A stretch of DNA of 32,081 bases from Nitrosomonas communis (GCF_024102715.1 NZ_JAGFJM010000111.1:1-32081); one strand, 5' to 3'. Positions 16,656-26,621 are shown, counted from the first letter of the stretch. Translations and numbers: made by a program. Notes: a model not told the origin generated them from the letters alone.

Positions 16656-17207
16656 TTGAATATGAAAGCCACGCCATTGGCGATACCTGATGTATATTTG
16701 ATTGAGCCACGCGTATTTAGCGATGAACGGGGTTTCTTTTTTGAAAGTTATAATCAACGTCAGTTTGCCACTTTAATCAATAACCAGGCTACATTTGTCC
16801 AAAGTAATCATTCCCGCTCCATGAAACATGTTTTGCGCGGCTTGCATTATCAAATCAAGCAGCCTCAAGGTAAACTAGTGCGTGTGATTGTCGGCGAGGT
16901 GTTCGATGTGGCAGTGGATCTTCGTAAAACTTCTCCCACGTTTGGACAGTGGATCGGAGAAATTCTCAGTGCAGAAAACAAGAAACAGCTCTGGATTCCT
17001 GAAGGTTTCGCTCATGGTTTTGTCGTACTTTCAGCATTTGCAGAATTTCTCTATCAAACAACAGATTACTGGGCGCCAGAGTATGAGCGGTGCATTCTAT
17101 GGAACGATCCGGTTTTGAATATCGATTGGCTTATCGATGAGGAGCCGGTGCTATCGGCTAAAGATTTGCAAGGAAAAAGTTTTCACGAGGCTGAGGTTTA
17201 CGATTAA
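16656..17207 (+). CDS. rfbC: dTDP-4-dehydrorhamnose 3,5-epimerase
   Basis: 183 residues, cupin-fold epimerase that converts dTDP-4-keto-6-deoxyglucose to the 4-keto-rhamnose form. Family motifs: FSDERGFFFESYNQRQF (about 20-36), the catalytic-His segment SNHSRSMKHVLRGLHYQ (about 51-67), IPEGFAHGFVVLS and the YQTTDYW region. The start is uncertain: TTG 16656 sits 6-7 bases after a strong GGGAGGTG (16643-16650), whereas ATG 16662, two codons later, gives the more usual MKATPLAIPDV start but with long spacing. I report the TTG because of the spacing. The Shine-Dalgarno overlaps the rfbA stop codon, so the two genes form a translationally linked pair. Confidence 0.93.
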   Translation: MNMKATPLAIPDVYLIEPRVFSDERGFFFESYNQRQFATLINNQATFVQSNHSRSMKHVLRGLHYQIKQPQGKLVRVIVGEVFDVAVDLRKTSPTFGQWIGEILSAENKKQLWIPEGFAHGFVVLSAFAEFLYQTTDYWAPEYERCILWNDPVLNIDWLIDEEPVLSAKDLQGKSFHEAEVYD

Positions 17208-17259
17208 TAAGTTAGCCAGCTATTGGGTTAAAGATAACAGTAGCAATCAAGCTTAAACG

Positions 17260-18609
17260 ATGGCCAGGTCTAAATCGCTCTATTGTTGCAATGCCTGTGG
17301 TGGCCAGACCTTGAAATGGCAAGGCCAGTGCCCGCATTGCCGGGAATGGAATACCCTGGTAGAAACAGTTGCTGAGAAGAATATTTTCCGTTTTATTCCC
17401 GTGACTGCATCTGCTCAAGTGCATAATTTAAATGAAATTGAAACGGAAGAAACGCCACGTTATACCACTGGTATGACCGAATTCGATCGGGTATTGGGAG
17501 GCGGCTTGGTGCGGGGGGGTGTCGTACTGCTTGGCGGTGATCCAGGTATTGGCAAATCCACTTTGTTATTGCAGGCGTTATCGGCCATGTCAACCAGGCA
17601 TCAGGTGTTGTATATCAGTGGTGAGGAGTCAGCACAACAAGTCGCCTTACGGGCCAAACGTCTGGCTTTGGATGTGACGGCGGTCAAGCTATTGACCGAA
17701 ATTCAGTTGGGTAACATCCAAGCGATACTTACTGAGCATCAACCGAAAGTGGCCGTGATTGACTCAATTCAAACAACTTATTCGGATGCACTGCAATCTG
17801 CCCCTGGATCAGTCGCTCAGGTGCGTGAATGTGCTGCCCAGTTAACCCGATTAGCCAAAACTCAAGAAATCTGCATGATTCTGATTGGTCATGTGACCAA
17901 GGAAGGAGCACTCGCGGGGCCGCGTGTGCTCGAACATATGGTGGATACCGTGCTTTACTTTGAAGGCGATACTCATTCCAGTTTCCGTTTGGTGCGGGCA
18001 TTCAAGAATCGCTTCGGCGCCGTCAATGAGTTAGGCGTTTTTGCAATGACTGAGAAAGGGTTGCGCGAAGTCAGTAATCCTTCAGCCTTGTTTCTTTCCC
18101 ATCATGATGAGAAAGTACCCGGTACGTGTGTGATGGTGACGCAAGAAGGAACGCGTCCATTATTGGTTGAGATCCAAGCATTAGTGGATGAAGCGCATGC
18201 GCCTAATCCAAGGAGATTAAGTGTTGGATTAGAACAAAATCGACTGGCGATGTTGCTGGCGGTGTTGCACCGCCATGCGGGTATTCCTTGCTTTGATCAA
18301 GATGTATTTATCAATGCTGTGGGCGGCGCCAAAATAACAGAGCCTGGAGCAGATTTGGCTGTCGTGCTTGCGATTGTTTCTTCCCTGAAAAACAAACCAC
18401 TCCCTGAGAAATTAGTGGTGTTCGGAGAAATCGGCTTGGCAGGAGAGGTACGTCCTGTCCAGCGTGGTCAGGAAAGATTGAAGGAAGCGGCTAAATTGGG
18501 TTTTGTTAAAGCGATTATCCCTAAGGCTAACCAACCGAAGCAATCTATTCCTGGTCTGGAGGTCATCGCGGTAAGGCGTATCGAGGAAGCGGTGGCGCAA
18601 CTACGCTGA
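17260..18609 (+). CDS. radA: DNA repair protein RadA
   Basis: 449 residues, full family length. RadA is a RecA-like ATPase that helps branch migration of recombination intermediates. Order of domains: a C4 zinc finger (CNACGG and CPHC, residues 10-27), RecA-type ATPase with Walker A GGDPGIGKSTLLLQ (about 87-100), the RadA-specific KNRFGAVNELGVF (about 248-260), and a C-terminal Lon-protease-like domain from about 285 containing VFINAVGGAKITEPGADLAVVLAI. The ATG gives the standard MARSKSLYCCNACGG beginning although no clear Shine-Dalgarno precedes it. It lies 52 bases after rfbC on the same strand. Confidence 0.97.
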   Translation: MARSKSLYCCNACGGQTLKWQGQCPHCREWNTLVETVAEKNIFRFIPVTASAQVHNLNEIETEETPRYTTGMTEFDRVLGGGLVRGGVVLLGGDPGIGKSTLLLQALSAMSTRHQVLYISGEESAQQVALRAKRLALDVTAVKLLTEIQLGNIQAILTEHQPKVAVIDSIQTTYSDALQSAPGSVAQVRECAAQLTRLAKTQEICMILIGHVTKEGALAGPRVLEHMVDTVLYFEGDTHSSFRLVRAFKNRFGAVNELGVFAMTEKGLREVSNPSALFLSHHDEKVPGTCVMVTQEGTRPLLVEIQALVDEAHAPNPRRLSVGLEQNRLAMLLAVLHRHAGIPCFDQDVFINAVGGAKITEPGADLAVVLAIVSSLKNKPLPEKLVVFGEIGLAGEVRPVQRGQERLKEAAKLGFVKAIIPKANQPKQSIPGLEVIAVRRIEEAVAQLR

Positions 18610-18650
18610 AGAAAGATCGTTGAGTGCTTTTGTGGCTGGTACTGAATGCT

Positions 18651-19421
18651 ATGAGAATTAGATTTTATATTCTAATCATTCTTTTCGCTATGGCACTGCT
18701 GGTCGCCGCGATCTTGCCACCGATTCCCCAGCCTCTTGCATATCATGAGCTTATTGATCAGCGATCATTTCTGGGTGTGCCGAATTTTCTCAATGTTGCT
18801 TCGAATCTGATTTTCTTGTTTGTTGGCATAGCTGGTTTGGTGTTTCTATGGCGAGTGCAGGCGCTGTCCTCGCAAAAAAATTTTGCTACATTGTCAGAAT
18901 GCTGGCCGTACCTGATCGTGTTCTTAAGCATGATCATGGTTGGTGTGGGTTCAGCTTATTATCACTGGCAACCAGACAACACTGCTTTATTTTGGGATCG
19001 ATTGCCTATAGCAACAGGCATTATGGGCCTATTAGCAGCAACCGTGACTGAGCGTGTCGGTAGCAGACAGGGCTTGCAATGGCTGCCAGTGCTGGTAATG
19101 ATTGGGAGTGCAAGCGTAATCTACTGGGGCTGGAGTGAACAGCAAGGTGCTGGGAATCTGAATTTTTATATTGTCGTGCAGTTCTGCTCGATATTCCTGA
19201 TCATTTTGCTGGCCATTTTATTTCCTTCTCGTTATACGCGAGGAACAGATATTTACGTGGTGATTTTCCTGTATGGTCTGGCTAAGTTAGCAGAAATGCT
19301 GGACGGGGAAATATATCATCTCGGTCAGGTGGTAAGTGGCCATACGCTGAAGCATATGCTGGCTGGCTTGGCGGTATGCTGGATTTTGCGTATGTTAAAA
19401 AAACGAAGATTGCTTGCATGA
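18651..19421 (+). CDS. CREST/alkaline-ceramidase-like integral membrane protein
   Basis: 256 residues from ATG 18651; a GTG at 18624 would add nine residues and has a slightly better upstream purine run, so the start is uncertain. About seven hydrophobic segments span the protein. Motifs fit the CREST superfamily of membrane hydrolases: GVGSAYYHWQPDNTALFWDRLP in the middle (Ser, His and Asp in the expected positions) and SGHTLKHMLAGLA near the C-terminus (the His pair). The N-terminal LPPIPQPLAYHELIDQR...GVPNFLNVASN stretch is also common in bacterial relatives. Family members hydrolyse ceramides or related amides, but the bacterial branch is largely uncharacterised and the substrate here is unknown. 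Transcription ends at the terminator 70 bases downstream. Confidence 0.75.
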   Translation: MRIRFYILIILFAMALLVAAILPPIPQPLAYHELIDQRSFLGVPNFLNVASNLIFLFVGIAGLVFLWRVQALSSQKNFATLSECWPYLIVFLSMIMVGVGSAYYHWQPDNTALFWDRLPIATGIMGLLAATVTERVGSRQGLQWLPVLVMIGSASVIYWGWSEQQGAGNLNFYIVVQFCSIFLIILLAILFPSRYTRGTDIYVVIFLYGLAKLAEMLDGEIYHLGQVVSGHTLKHMLAGLAVCWILRMLKKRRLLA

Positions 19422-19491
19422 GATTTGACCCATCAGAATGTGGAATTCCTAAGTCGATTGCAACTGAGTAGCAGGTGATTGCACGCTGCTG

Positions 19492-19528
19492 CTACGGCAG
19501 CGGACTGCCGTAGTTAGCCTTTTCTTTT
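19492..19528 (+). terminator. Rho-independent terminator
   Basis: A perfect 9-bp stem, CTACGGCAG (19492-19500) with CTGCCGTAG (19505-19513), closes a CGGA tetraloop. It is followed by TTAGCCTTTTCTTTT, giving a U-rich tail in plus-strand RNA. It ends the radA/ceramidase-like transcription unit. On the minus strand there is no U-tract, so it should not stop the converging DEAD-box gene well. Confidence 0.85.
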
Positions 19529-19530
19529 AG

Positions 19531-20898
19531 TTAATTGCTTGATTCAGCATAAATACCGGAGTTAAATTGGCTTGAGCGTCTAAATGAGCGTTTCCTGCTG
19601 TCGTTAGCGGTTGAACGACCGTATTTATGAGGAGAATTTCTGTTTGAATCAGCATGGTTAAACACATTTTTTTCATTCGATGCCCAGGAACGATTACGTT
19701 TATGAGCAACATGAGGAGTCCTTTGGGATTTTCCATCATTCTGCCCCAATCGTGGTTTGAATTTTGGTTCCATACCTGGAATAACAGAGGGGGTAATACG
19801 GTGTCCCGTGAAACGTTCAATTCTTTTTAGACTGATGCTATCTTTTCCAGAAGCAAAGGAAACAGCAATACCTGATGCGCCCGCGCGGCCGGTTCGTCCG
19901 ATACGATGCACATAGTCTTCAGCAAATTTTGGTAAATCAAAATTGATAACATGAGTAATGTCAGCGACATCTATTCCTCTTGCTGCGACATCGGTAGCAA
20001 CCAGAATGCGTAGCCTGCCGTTGCGCAGCTTGGTTAGCGTGCGCGTGCGTTCACGCTGGCTCATGTCGCCATGGAGCGCACCGGCCTCATGTCCTTGTGC
20101 TGCGAGATCGTCAGCTAACTCATCTGCGTCACGTTTGGTTGCCGTAAACACGATGGCTTGTTTAAGTGATTGATCACGCAATAAATGATCCAGTAGTCTA
20201 TTTTTATGCGAGAGATCGTCGACGTAATGAAGGCGTTGCTCGATGTTTTCCAGTTTTGCGCGATGTGAAGCTACCTGAATGCGTTTAGGTGATTTCAATA
20301 ATCGTGCCGCAATTTTATCTATCATCGAGTCAAGGGTGGCAGAAAATAATAAAGTCTGGCGATTTGATGGAGTAACTGAGGCAATACTTTCAACGTCATG
20401 CACGAATCCCATATCAAGCATCCGATCTGCTTCGTCCAATACCAGCATTTCCAGGCGGGAGAAATCAATGCGTCCGCGCTGAATGTGATCGATTAAACGG
20501 CCGGGTGTTGCAACCAAGATATCTACTGTTTGAGATAATAATTTATTTTGCAGTACGTAGGACATTCCCCCCAGAATACTGACAACTCTGACACGCGACA
20601 GGTACTTGCCATACTTATTTGTGGCATCAGAAACTTGCAAGGCAAGCTCACGTGTAGGTGTCAATACCAGTATGCGCGGTCCACGGCCATGTATTTTTGC
20701 AGGCGTGGCAAGGCGGTTAAGTGCGGGCAACATGAACGCAGCGGTTTTACCGGTGCCTGTTTGGGCTGATGCCATGACATCATGACCCTTAATTAATTCT
20801 GGAATAGCTTGTTGCTGGATAGGGGTAGGGGCAGTGTAACCTAAATCATTAATGGCTTTGATAATAGCGGGATGTAAATTCAAATCTTCAAAAGACAC
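19531..20898 (-). CDS. rhlE: DEAD-box RNA helicase, RhlE-like
   Basis: 455 residues. ATP-dependent RNA helicase for ribosome assembly and RNA turnover. The nine motifs are intact: Q motif (SFEDLNLHPAI...PTPIQQQAIP, residues 2-33), SAQTGTGKT (motif I, about 43-51), PTRELALQV (Ia), VLDEADRMLDMGF (II), LLFSATL (III), VFTATKRDADEL (IV), VATDVAARGIDV (V) and HRIGRTGRAG (VI). After the helicase core is an 80-residue basic, Arg/Asn/Ser-rich tail, typical of RhlE-type proteins that bind RNA non-specifically. Start is GTG 20898 with AGGAAAA eight bases upstream. The gene points toward, and ends next to, the terminator of the preceding unit. Confidence 0.93.
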   Translation of the reverse strand: MSFEDLNLHPAIIKAINDLGYTAPTPIQQQAIPELIKGHDVMASAQTGTGKTAAFMLPALNRLATPAKIHGRGPRILVLTPTRELALQVSDATNKYGKYLSRVRVVSILGGMSYVLQNKLLSQTVDILVATPGRLIDHIQRGRIDFSRLEMLVLDEADRMLDMGFVHDVESIASVTPSNRQTLLFSATLDSMIDKIAARLLKSPKRIQVASHRAKLENIEQRLHYVDDLSHKNRLLDHLLRDQSLKQAIVFTATKRDADELADDLAAQGHEAGALHGDMSQRERTRTLTKLRNGRLRILVATDVAARGIDVADITHVINFDLPKFAEDYVHRIGRTGRAGASGIAVSFASGKDSISLKRIERFTGHRITPSVIPGMEPKFKPRLGQNDGKSQRTPHVAHKRNRSWASNEKNVFNHADSNRNSPHKYGRSTANDSRKRSFRRSSQFNSGIYAESSN

Positions 20899-21154
20899 GT
20901 TGTTTTCCTGATGTGTATAAGTAAAAAAATACGCGAGCAGGGATTGAGACCAGAAACACGTAGGCTACAAATACCGCTGGCGCAGAAGTAAAGCATCGCA
21001 GCTAACCAGTGGGTATAACGTAATTTCCAGACTAAAAACTGTGGGAAAATCGAAAGGAGGTCAGAAACGATGGAATCTAAAAATAAATCACTACAATTCA
21101 AGTAGACCGAGCAGTATACAGGAAATATTGGTTATGTCGAGCTTTTTAAGTTTT
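20899..21154. other. Intergenic gap between the DEAD-box gene and tyrS
   Basis: 256 bases that should hold the promoter and leader of the DEAD-box gene and the tyrS transcript end, both on the minus strand. I see no convincing promoter hexamers and no terminator hairpin. A 73-codon minus-strand frame at 20880-21101 has no ribosome-binding site or recognisable motif and is not called. Confidence 0.6.
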
Positions 21155-22375
21155 TTAAATCGGCGATTTTGTTGAGGTTATCATTACTTTAGAAAATTTA
21201 CGTTTGCCTACTTGAACAATGACAGTTTCACCCGCTGCGAGATGAAGTGTTTTGTCAACGATTTTATTTCCATTTAACTTTACCCCACCTTGTTCAATCA
21301 TGCGCAATGCTTCGCTAGTGCTGGAAGTCAATCCTGCTTGTTTAAGTAGTTGGGCAATAGGAATGTTAGCTTCATCAATTGCTAGTAATTTTTCAGGAAT
21401 ATCATCGGGTAGAATGCCTTTCTTAAAGCGTGCTTCGAAATCGATTAAAGCTTTCTCGGCATCTGTCTTGCTATGGAAACGGGTAACAATTTCCTGAGCA
21501 AACAGCACTTTAATTTCTCGCGGATTTCGGCCTTTTTCCACTTCCTGCTTCCAGTTATGGATGGTCTCTAATGATGCAAATGATAATAGCTCGATATAAC
21601 GCCACATCAATGTATCGGAAACCGACATGAGTTTTCCGAATATTTCTGTAGGACTTTCCGTAATACCCACATAGTTATTTAGGGATTTGGACATTTTGTT
21701 AATGCCATCTAATCCTTCCAGCAATGGCATGGTGAGGATACATTGCGGTGACTGGCCAAAATGTTTTTGTAATTCACGTCCCATCAATAGATTGAATTTT
21801 TGATCAGTACCTCCTAACTCGATATCAGCCTTGAGTGCAACTGAATCATAGCCTTGAATAAGCGGATACAGGAATTCATGGAGAGCGATCGCTTGGTTAT
21901 TACAGTAACGTTTGTTGAAGTCATCTCTTTCCAGCATGCGCGCAACGGTGTGAGTTGCGGCAAGTTTGATCAGATCGGTTGCATTAAGCTTATCCATCCA
22001 AGTGGAGTTAAAGACTACTTCAGTTTGATCTGATCTAAGGATTTTGAAGACCTGATCCGTATAAGAGCTTGCATTTTGCTTGACTTCTTCACGAGTTAAT
22101 GGAGGACGTGTTGAATTTTTACCGCTGGGGTCGCCGATCATTCCGGTAAAATCACCAATCAGAAACAAAATATGATGGCCCATATCTTGCAGCTGGCGTA
22201 GCTTATTGAGCAATACAGTATGACCCAGGTGCAAATCAGGAGCAGTGGGATCAAAGCCAGCTTTAACTCTTAAAGGAATACCTGTCTTCAGTTTCTGGAT
22301 TAGTTCTTCTTCTACCAGCAACTCATGACAGCCACGCTTGATTTTTTTTAGTTGTTCAGTGATTGAATTAGACAC
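21155..22375 (-). CDS. tyrS: Tyrosyl-tRNA synthetase
   Basis: 406 residues. Charges tRNA-Tyr with tyrosine. Class I synthetase marks: [16 protein letters not shown] with HLGH near residues 47-50, [16 protein letters not shown], and KMSKS near 227-231 ([10 protein letters not shown]). The C-terminal 60 residues form an S4 RNA-binding domain ([31 protein letters not shown]). The protein belongs to the TyrZ/TyrRS form with HLGH rather than HIGH. Start is GTG 22375; no clear Shine-Dalgarno precedes it. It is divergent from the M23 peptidase gene, with a 140-base shared regulatory gap. Confidence 0.97.
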   Translation of the reverse strand: MSNSITEQLKKIKRGCHELLVEEELIQKLKTGIPLRVKAGFDPTAPDLHLGHTVLLNKLRQLQDMGHHILFLIGDFTGMIGDPSGKNSTRPPLTREEVKQNASSYTDQVFKILRSDQTEVVFNSTWMDKLNATDLIKLAATHTVARMLERDDFNKRYCNNQAIALHEFLYPLIQGYDSVALKADIELGGTDQKFNLLMGRELQKHFGQSPQCILTMPLLEGLDGINKMSKSLNNYVGITESPTEIFGKLMSVSDTLMWRYIELLSFASLETIHNWKQEVEKGRNPREIKVLFAQEIVTRFHSKTDAEKALIDFEARFKKGILPDDIPEKLLAIDEANIPIAQLLKQAGLTSSTSEALRMIEQGGVKLNGNKIVDKTLHLAAGETVIVQVGKRKFSKVMITSTKSPI

Positions 22376-22445
22376 AATAAATACAATGAATTATTTTCAA
22401 GATCTGAATGATTCGCTATTTTAAGTTTGTTTGTTATGGAACACC

Positions 22446-22481
22446 AGACTAGGGATTGTACATTTTTGTGCTAGACTAGGG
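22446..22481 (+). repeat. Direct repeat in the tyrS / M23 peptidase divergent promoter region
   Basis: AGACTAGGG occurs at 22446-22454 and again at 22473-22481, 27 bases apart, both between the divergent genes and upstream of the peptidase start. It could be a pair of regulator sites, but no known operator is recognised and a 9-base repeat can arise by chance. Confidence 0.35.
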
Positions 22482-22515
22482 GCCGGCTCACAATAGATAG
22501 GAGATGTAACATAAG

Positions 22516-23844
22516 ATGCTATATACGTCACCACGCGATAAAATGAGGATTCTAGCGCAAAAGCCGTTGGTGTTTACACAAAAAAGATTACGTTGGTTAA
22601 CAATCTTATCCAGTCTGCCTCTATTTGGTATCGTTACTGCGTTTGGTATTTCGCCAAATACTTCATTACAAAATATCCCTGAACGAAAAATTGTTCGTAC
22701 GCTCTCGCTTCCTGAAATGCAAGTTGCTACTGATACTGATAGCGCTTTCTGGCACCAGGAGAATATTCGTCGTGGAGACACGATTGCAGCGATTCTTTCG
22801 CGACTGGAGATTAATCAGCAGGACAAAGCCAATTTTTTGCGTGCTGCCAAAGACAGTAAAGCAATGCGGCAACTAAAACCAGGAGAAATTATTCATGCTG
22901 AAGCCACAGCAGATGGAGAACTGTTAACACTACGATATTTTTATGGTAACGGAGAACAGTTCTTGATGGAAAAGATTGATGACACTTATGAAATGAGTGA
23001 GCAATCTGCTGAAGTGAACGCGCGTATCCGTGTTGGCTCTGGTGTTATAGAAAGTTCTCTGTTTGCAGCTACCGATGCTGCTGGATTGCCCACTAATATT
23101 GCAATGCAGATTGCTAATATTTTTGCATCAGATATTGATTTTTATCGTGATTTGCACAAGGGTGATCGCTTTACAGTCGTTTACGAGACATTCCAGGATA
23201 ATGGCGAGAATGTACAGCATGGGCGTGTCCTCGCCGTTGAATTTATTAACAAGGGTAAATCTTATCGGGCAGTATATTTCCAGCCATCTGATGAAGAAGG
23301 CGATTACTATACCCCAGCCGGTGAGAGTTTACGTAAGCCGTTTTTGCGGGCGCCACTAGAATTTTCCCGAATCAGTTCAGGATTTACAAATGCCCGCTTC
23401 CATCCGATATTGAAGCAATGGCGTGCTCATAGAGGAGTGGATTATGCAGCACCAACGGGTACCCCCATAATGGCGACCGCTGATGGGACGATAGAATATA
23501 GTGGCTGGCAAAACGGATATGGAAATCTGATTATTTTGAAGCATCGCGGGGAATATAGCACTGCTTATGGGCACTTATCAGCTTTTAAGAAAGGTATACA
23601 AAAAGCAGGGTATGTCAAGCAAGGTGAAGTGATCGGGTATGTTGGTGCAACCGGAATGGCAACAGGTCCGCATCTGCATTATGAGCTTCGCGTAAATGGG
23701 GTACAGCGTGATCCGTCAAAGTTGGTAATGCCTGCTGCACTTCCTATCAGCAAAAAGAATAGAGCTGCGTTTCATAGAGAAACAAAAGAGCTCGTTGCCC
23801 GGTTAAACCTTCTGCGTAATACCAATTTTGCTTCTGCCAATTGA
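22516..23844 (+). CDS. M23 family metallopeptidase (MepM/YebA-like cell-wall endopeptidase)
   Basis: 442 residues. Cleaves peptide cross-links of peptidoglycan in the periplasm. An N-terminal basic stretch then a hydrophobic anchor (about residues 25-45) suggests an inner-membrane-tethered protein. Residues 80-140 look like an OapA/LysM-like domain (IRRGDTIAAILSRLEI...LKPGEIIHAEA). The C-terminal LytM/M23 domain has the zinc ligands in HRGVDYAAPTGTP (His and Asp) and GPHLHYELRVNG (HLH), with a further HLSAF His. The active site is complete, so it is likely an active hydrolase rather than an EnvC/NlpD-type activator. AGGAG lies 12 bases before the ATG; a second in-frame ATG nine codons in is a less supported start. 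tyrS/M23/anmK neighbourhood is common in betaproteobacteria. Confidence 0.92.
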   Translation: MLYTSPRDKMRILAQKPLVFTQKRLRWLTILSSLPLFGIVTAFGISPNTSLQNIPERKIVRTLSLPEMQVATDTDSAFWHQENIRRGDTIAAILSRLEINQQDKANFLRAAKDSKAMRQLKPGEIIHAEATADGELLTLRYFYGNGEQFLMEKIDDTYEMSEQSAEVNARIRVGSGVIESSLFAATDAAGLPTNIAMQIANIFASDIDFYRDLHKGDRFTVVYETFQDNGENVQHGRVLAVEFINKGKSYRAVYFQPSDEEGDYYTPAGESLRKPFLRAPLEFSRISSGFTNARFHPILKQWRAHRGVDYAAPTGTPIMATADGTIEYSGWQNGYGNLIILKHRGEYSTAYGHLSAFKKGIQKAGYVKQGEVIGYVGATGMATGPHLHYELRVNGVQRDPSKLVMPAALPISKKNRAAFHRETKELVARLNLLRNTNFASAN

Positions 23845-23892
23845 TTCCTGAGTTTTTCAGATATAACTCCAGTTTGGTGATGAGTTAAGTCA

Positions 23893-24993
23893 TTGAGAGA
23901 ATCTCTATATATTGGCATCATGTCTGGAACAAGTCTGGATGGAGTGGATGCAGCGCTAGTAAGCTTTGATTCATCGGTACCTTCCCTGATTCAGACTTAT
24001 TTCTTGCCTTATGACGACTATTTACGCGAGCAATTGCTGGCGTTAAATCAAGTGGGTCATGATGAGCTTCATCGTGCTGCTTTGTTAAGTAACAGATTAT
24101 CCAGATTATATGCTGATACCGTAGAAGGTCTTCTTGCCAGTAGTGGCATAAATTCGCAAAGCATTACTGCTATTGGCTGTCATGGTCAAACAGTAAGACA
24201 TTGCCCGCAACCTGATAGAGCCTATAGTATCCAATTGGGTAATGCTGCGCTTCTGGCTGAACTTACTGGTATTACTGTAGTTTCTGATTTCAGAAGTCGT
24301 GATATAGCAGCGGGAGGGCAGGGTGCTCCCTTAGTGCCAGCATTTCATCAGGTTTTGTTTGGCCACACAAAAACACATCGTATCATAGTCAACATTGGTG
24401 GAATTGCAAACATTACTAGCCTTCCGCCTAAGGGTGACATAATTGGTTTTGATTGTGGTCCAGGGAATATTTTGATGGATGCCTGGTGTTTGCAGCATCA
24501 AGGAGGCAGTTATGATCACAATGGCTCCTGGGCTGGAACTGGATGTGTTATTCCCGGGTTGCTAGAAGCATTCTTGGCATTTCCCTTCTTCTCTTTACTG
24601 CCACCGAAAAGCACTGGCAGGGAGATGTTTAGTATTGATTGGTTAAGAAGTTATTTGCGTGGACATGAGTTGCCAGAAGATGTGCAGGCTACCTTACTGA
24701 AACTTTCCACTGAAACGATTGCACGAGCCATACTGCTTTATTTCCCAGAGGCCGAGGAAATTTATTTGTGTGGTGGTGGGGCGCGCAATGGAAGGCTTGT
24801 GGCTGAACTGAAAGCAGCATTACCTAGCAGAAGTGTTGATCTAACCGATGTGTTAGGTATAGATGCAGATTGGATTGAGGCATTTGCTTTTGCCTGGTTA
24901 GCCAACCAAACGATTAATAAAGCACCTGGTAATCTTCCTGTGGTAACGGGTGCGCAAGGCCATCGCATTCTGGGGGCGATTCATACTGCCTGA
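23893..24993 (+). CDS. anmK: Anhydro-N-acetylmuramic acid kinase
   Basis: 366 residues, normal family length. Phosphorylates and opens 1,6-anhydro-MurNAc during peptidoglycan recycling. The N-terminal GIMSGTSLDGVDAALVSF is diagnostic. Other marks: AIGCHGQTVRHCP, VSDFRSRDIAAGGQGAPLVP, INIGGIANIT, FDCGPGNILMDAW and the C-terminal YLCGGGARN nucleotide-binding segment. The start is TTG 23893: it gives the usual short lead into YIGIMSGTS, and the only in-frame ATG (23920) would cut into the conserved motif. No strong Shine-Dalgarno is seen. It follows the M23 endopeptidase by 48 bases, so wall cleavage and recycling are encoded together. Confidence 0.95.
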   Translation: MRESLYIGIMSGTSLDGVDAALVSFDSSVPSLIQTYFLPYDDYLREQLLALNQVGHDELHRAALLSNRLSRLYADTVEGLLASSGINSQSITAIGCHGQTVRHCPQPDRAYSIQLGNAALLAELTGITVVSDFRSRDIAAGGQGAPLVPAFHQVLFGHTKTHRIIVNIGGIANITSLPPKGDIIGFDCGPGNILMDAWCLQHQGGSYDHNGSWAGTGCVIPGLLEAFLAFPFFSLLPPKSTGREMFSIDWLRSYLRGHELPEDVQATLLKLSTETIARAILLYFPEAEEIYLCGGGARNGRLVAELKAALPSRSVDLTDVLGIDADWIEAFAFAWLANQTINKAPGNLPVVTGAQGHRILGAIHTA

Positions 24994-25007
24994 TTTCGAG
25001 TTAATAA

Positions 25008-25373
25008 TTAAATAGAAAAGGAGGAGCCGCAGCCACAAGTGCTTGCTGCAGAAGGATTCTTAATAATAAATTGCGCGCCCTGGGGATTCTCCTGGTAATC
25101 AATTTCAGCTCCAATTAAATACTGGAAACTCATTGAATCAATTATTAGTTTTACCCCTTCTTTTTCTATAACAAAATCATCTTCATTAATGGACTCATCG
25201 AAAGTAAAACCATATTGAAAACCCGAGCATCCCCCTCCGCTGATGAATACTCTTAATTTTAAATTATGATTGCCTTCTTCTTCTATCAAGTTCTTAACCT
25301 TGTCAGCTGCGTTTTCAGTAAAGATTAAGGGTGACTGTTTCTCGTGAGGTATATTATTTGTGATTGCGTTCAT
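25008..25373 (-). CDS. erpA: Iron-sulfur cluster insertion protein ErpA (A-type carrier)
   Basis: 121 residues. Carries Fe-S clusters to apo-enzymes such as IspG/IspH. The three ligating cysteines are present: [14 protein letters not shown] (about residues 44-57) and the C-terminal [11 protein letters not shown]. The region between ([16 protein letters not shown]) matches the HesB/IscA family, and the 15-residue N-terminal extension fits ErpA of betaproteobacteria. The ATG has AGGA a few bases upstream (minus strand). It converges with anmK, 14 bases apart, and is followed upstream by a 180-base gap before argC. Confidence 0.95.
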   Translation of the reverse strand: MNAITNNIPHEKQSPLIFTENAADKVKNLIEEEGNHNLKLRVFISGGGCSGFQYGFTFDESINEDDFVIEKEGVKLIIDSMSFQYLIGAEIDYQENPQGAQFIIKNPSAASTCGCGSSFSI

Positions 25374-25553
25374 ATCATCCTACCTATCTGTCATTAAATG
25401 AAAATCTTGAATAAACTATACTATTTTGAAGCTTTGAAAATTAATTCATTTGAATCTCAGTAGAATTAACGGCATGACTAATTTACTTCAGTTGGACGTA
25501 TTTCTATTGGAACAGTTTCTTATTTTACAAAAGACAAGTTAAGTTAATGTCGT

Positions 25554-26582
25554 TTAGGGCAATAGCGGAATATGTTCGATCCCCAATGTTTCCCGGAAAC
25601 CAAACATGATATTCATATTTTGTACTGCTTGTCCTGCAGCGCCTTTAACAAGATTATCTGTTACTGAGAGTATTACCGCAATTTTGCCATCTTGTGGGCG
25701 ATGCACTGCAATCCGGCAATAATTGGATCCGCGGACAGAACGCGTTTCTGGATGTTTTCCTGCTGGTAGAACATCGACAAATGGTTCGCTGGCATAACGA
25801 TTTGCGTATAAAGTTTGCAAATCAACTTTTTTAGTAAGCTTCGCATATAAGGTTGCATGTATTCCACGAATCATTGGCGTAAGGTGAGGCACGAATGTGA
25901 GGCCCACCTCTTTTTTAGCCGCAATGGATAAGCCCTGTTTTATTTCAGGTAGATGGCGGTGTCCTGGCACTGCGTAAGATTTAAAATTATCCGCAGCCTC
26001 TGAAAATAATGTATTGATTTCAGCTTTGCGTCCTGCGCCTGATACGCCTGATTTTGTGTCAGCAATCAGTTGATTAGTATCGACTACTCCTTCCTCAATG
26101 AGAGGCAGAAAGCCAAGCTGTACCGCTGTAGGGTAACATCCTGGATTGGCTATTAACCGTGCATTTTTTATATGCTTTCGATTTAATTCGGGTAGGCCGT
26201 ATACTGCTTCGGCAACCAATTCTGGACACGCATGAGGCATGCCATACCATTTTTCCCATTCCGCGATATTTTTAATGCGAAAATCAGCAGATAGGTCAAT
26301 AATAAGCACACCAGCATCAAATAAGGATCTTGCTTGTTGCATAGCAACCCCGTTAGGAGTTGCAAAGAAAACGAGATCGCATTTGCTCAGATTTGCTTTG
26401 CTGGGATCAGAAAACTTAAGGGTTACTTGCTTGCGTAAACTGGGAAATAACTCATCAACTGCCATTCCTGCTTCCTGGCGTGAAGTGATTTCTTTTAACT
26501 TGACTTTTGGGTGTTGCGCAAGAATGCGAAGCAATTCCACCCCTGTGTAGCCTGTTCCACCTACTATACCAACTTTAATCAT
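25554..26582 (-). CDS. argC: N-acetyl-gamma-glutamyl-phosphate reductase
   Basis: 342 residues. Third step of arginine synthesis, reducing N-acetylglutamyl phosphate with NADPH. The N-terminal [20 protein letters not shown] is the Rossmann nucleotide-binding motif; [16 protein letters not shown] (about 148-163) contains the active-site cysteine, and [11 protein letters not shown] and the [10 protein letters not shown] histidine region follow. These place it in the type 1 ArgC group of about 340 residues. AGGAATA precedes the ATG on the minus strand. No other arginine genes are nearby, as is usual when arg genes are scattered. Confidence 0.97.
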   Translation of the reverse strand: MIKVGIVGGTGYTGVELLRILAQHPKVKLKEITSRQEAGMAVDELFPSLRKQVTLKFSDPSKANLSKCDLVFFATPNGVAMQQARSLFDAGVLIIDLSADFRIKNIAEWEKWYGMPHACPELVAEAVYGLPELNRKHIKNARLIANPGCYPTAVQLGFLPLIEEGVVDTNQLIADTKSGVSGAGRKAEINTLFSEAADNFKSYAVPGHRHLPEIKQGLSIAAKKEVGLTFVPHLTPMIRGIHATLYAKLTKKVDLQTLYANRYASEPFVDVLPAGKHPETRSVRGSNYCRIAVHRPQDGKIAVILSVTDNLVKGAAGQAVQNMNIMFGFRETLGIEHIPLLP

Positions 26583-26621
26583 AGTATTCCTGTGCAGGGT
26601 AGCATATCTTAATTCTGGTAA

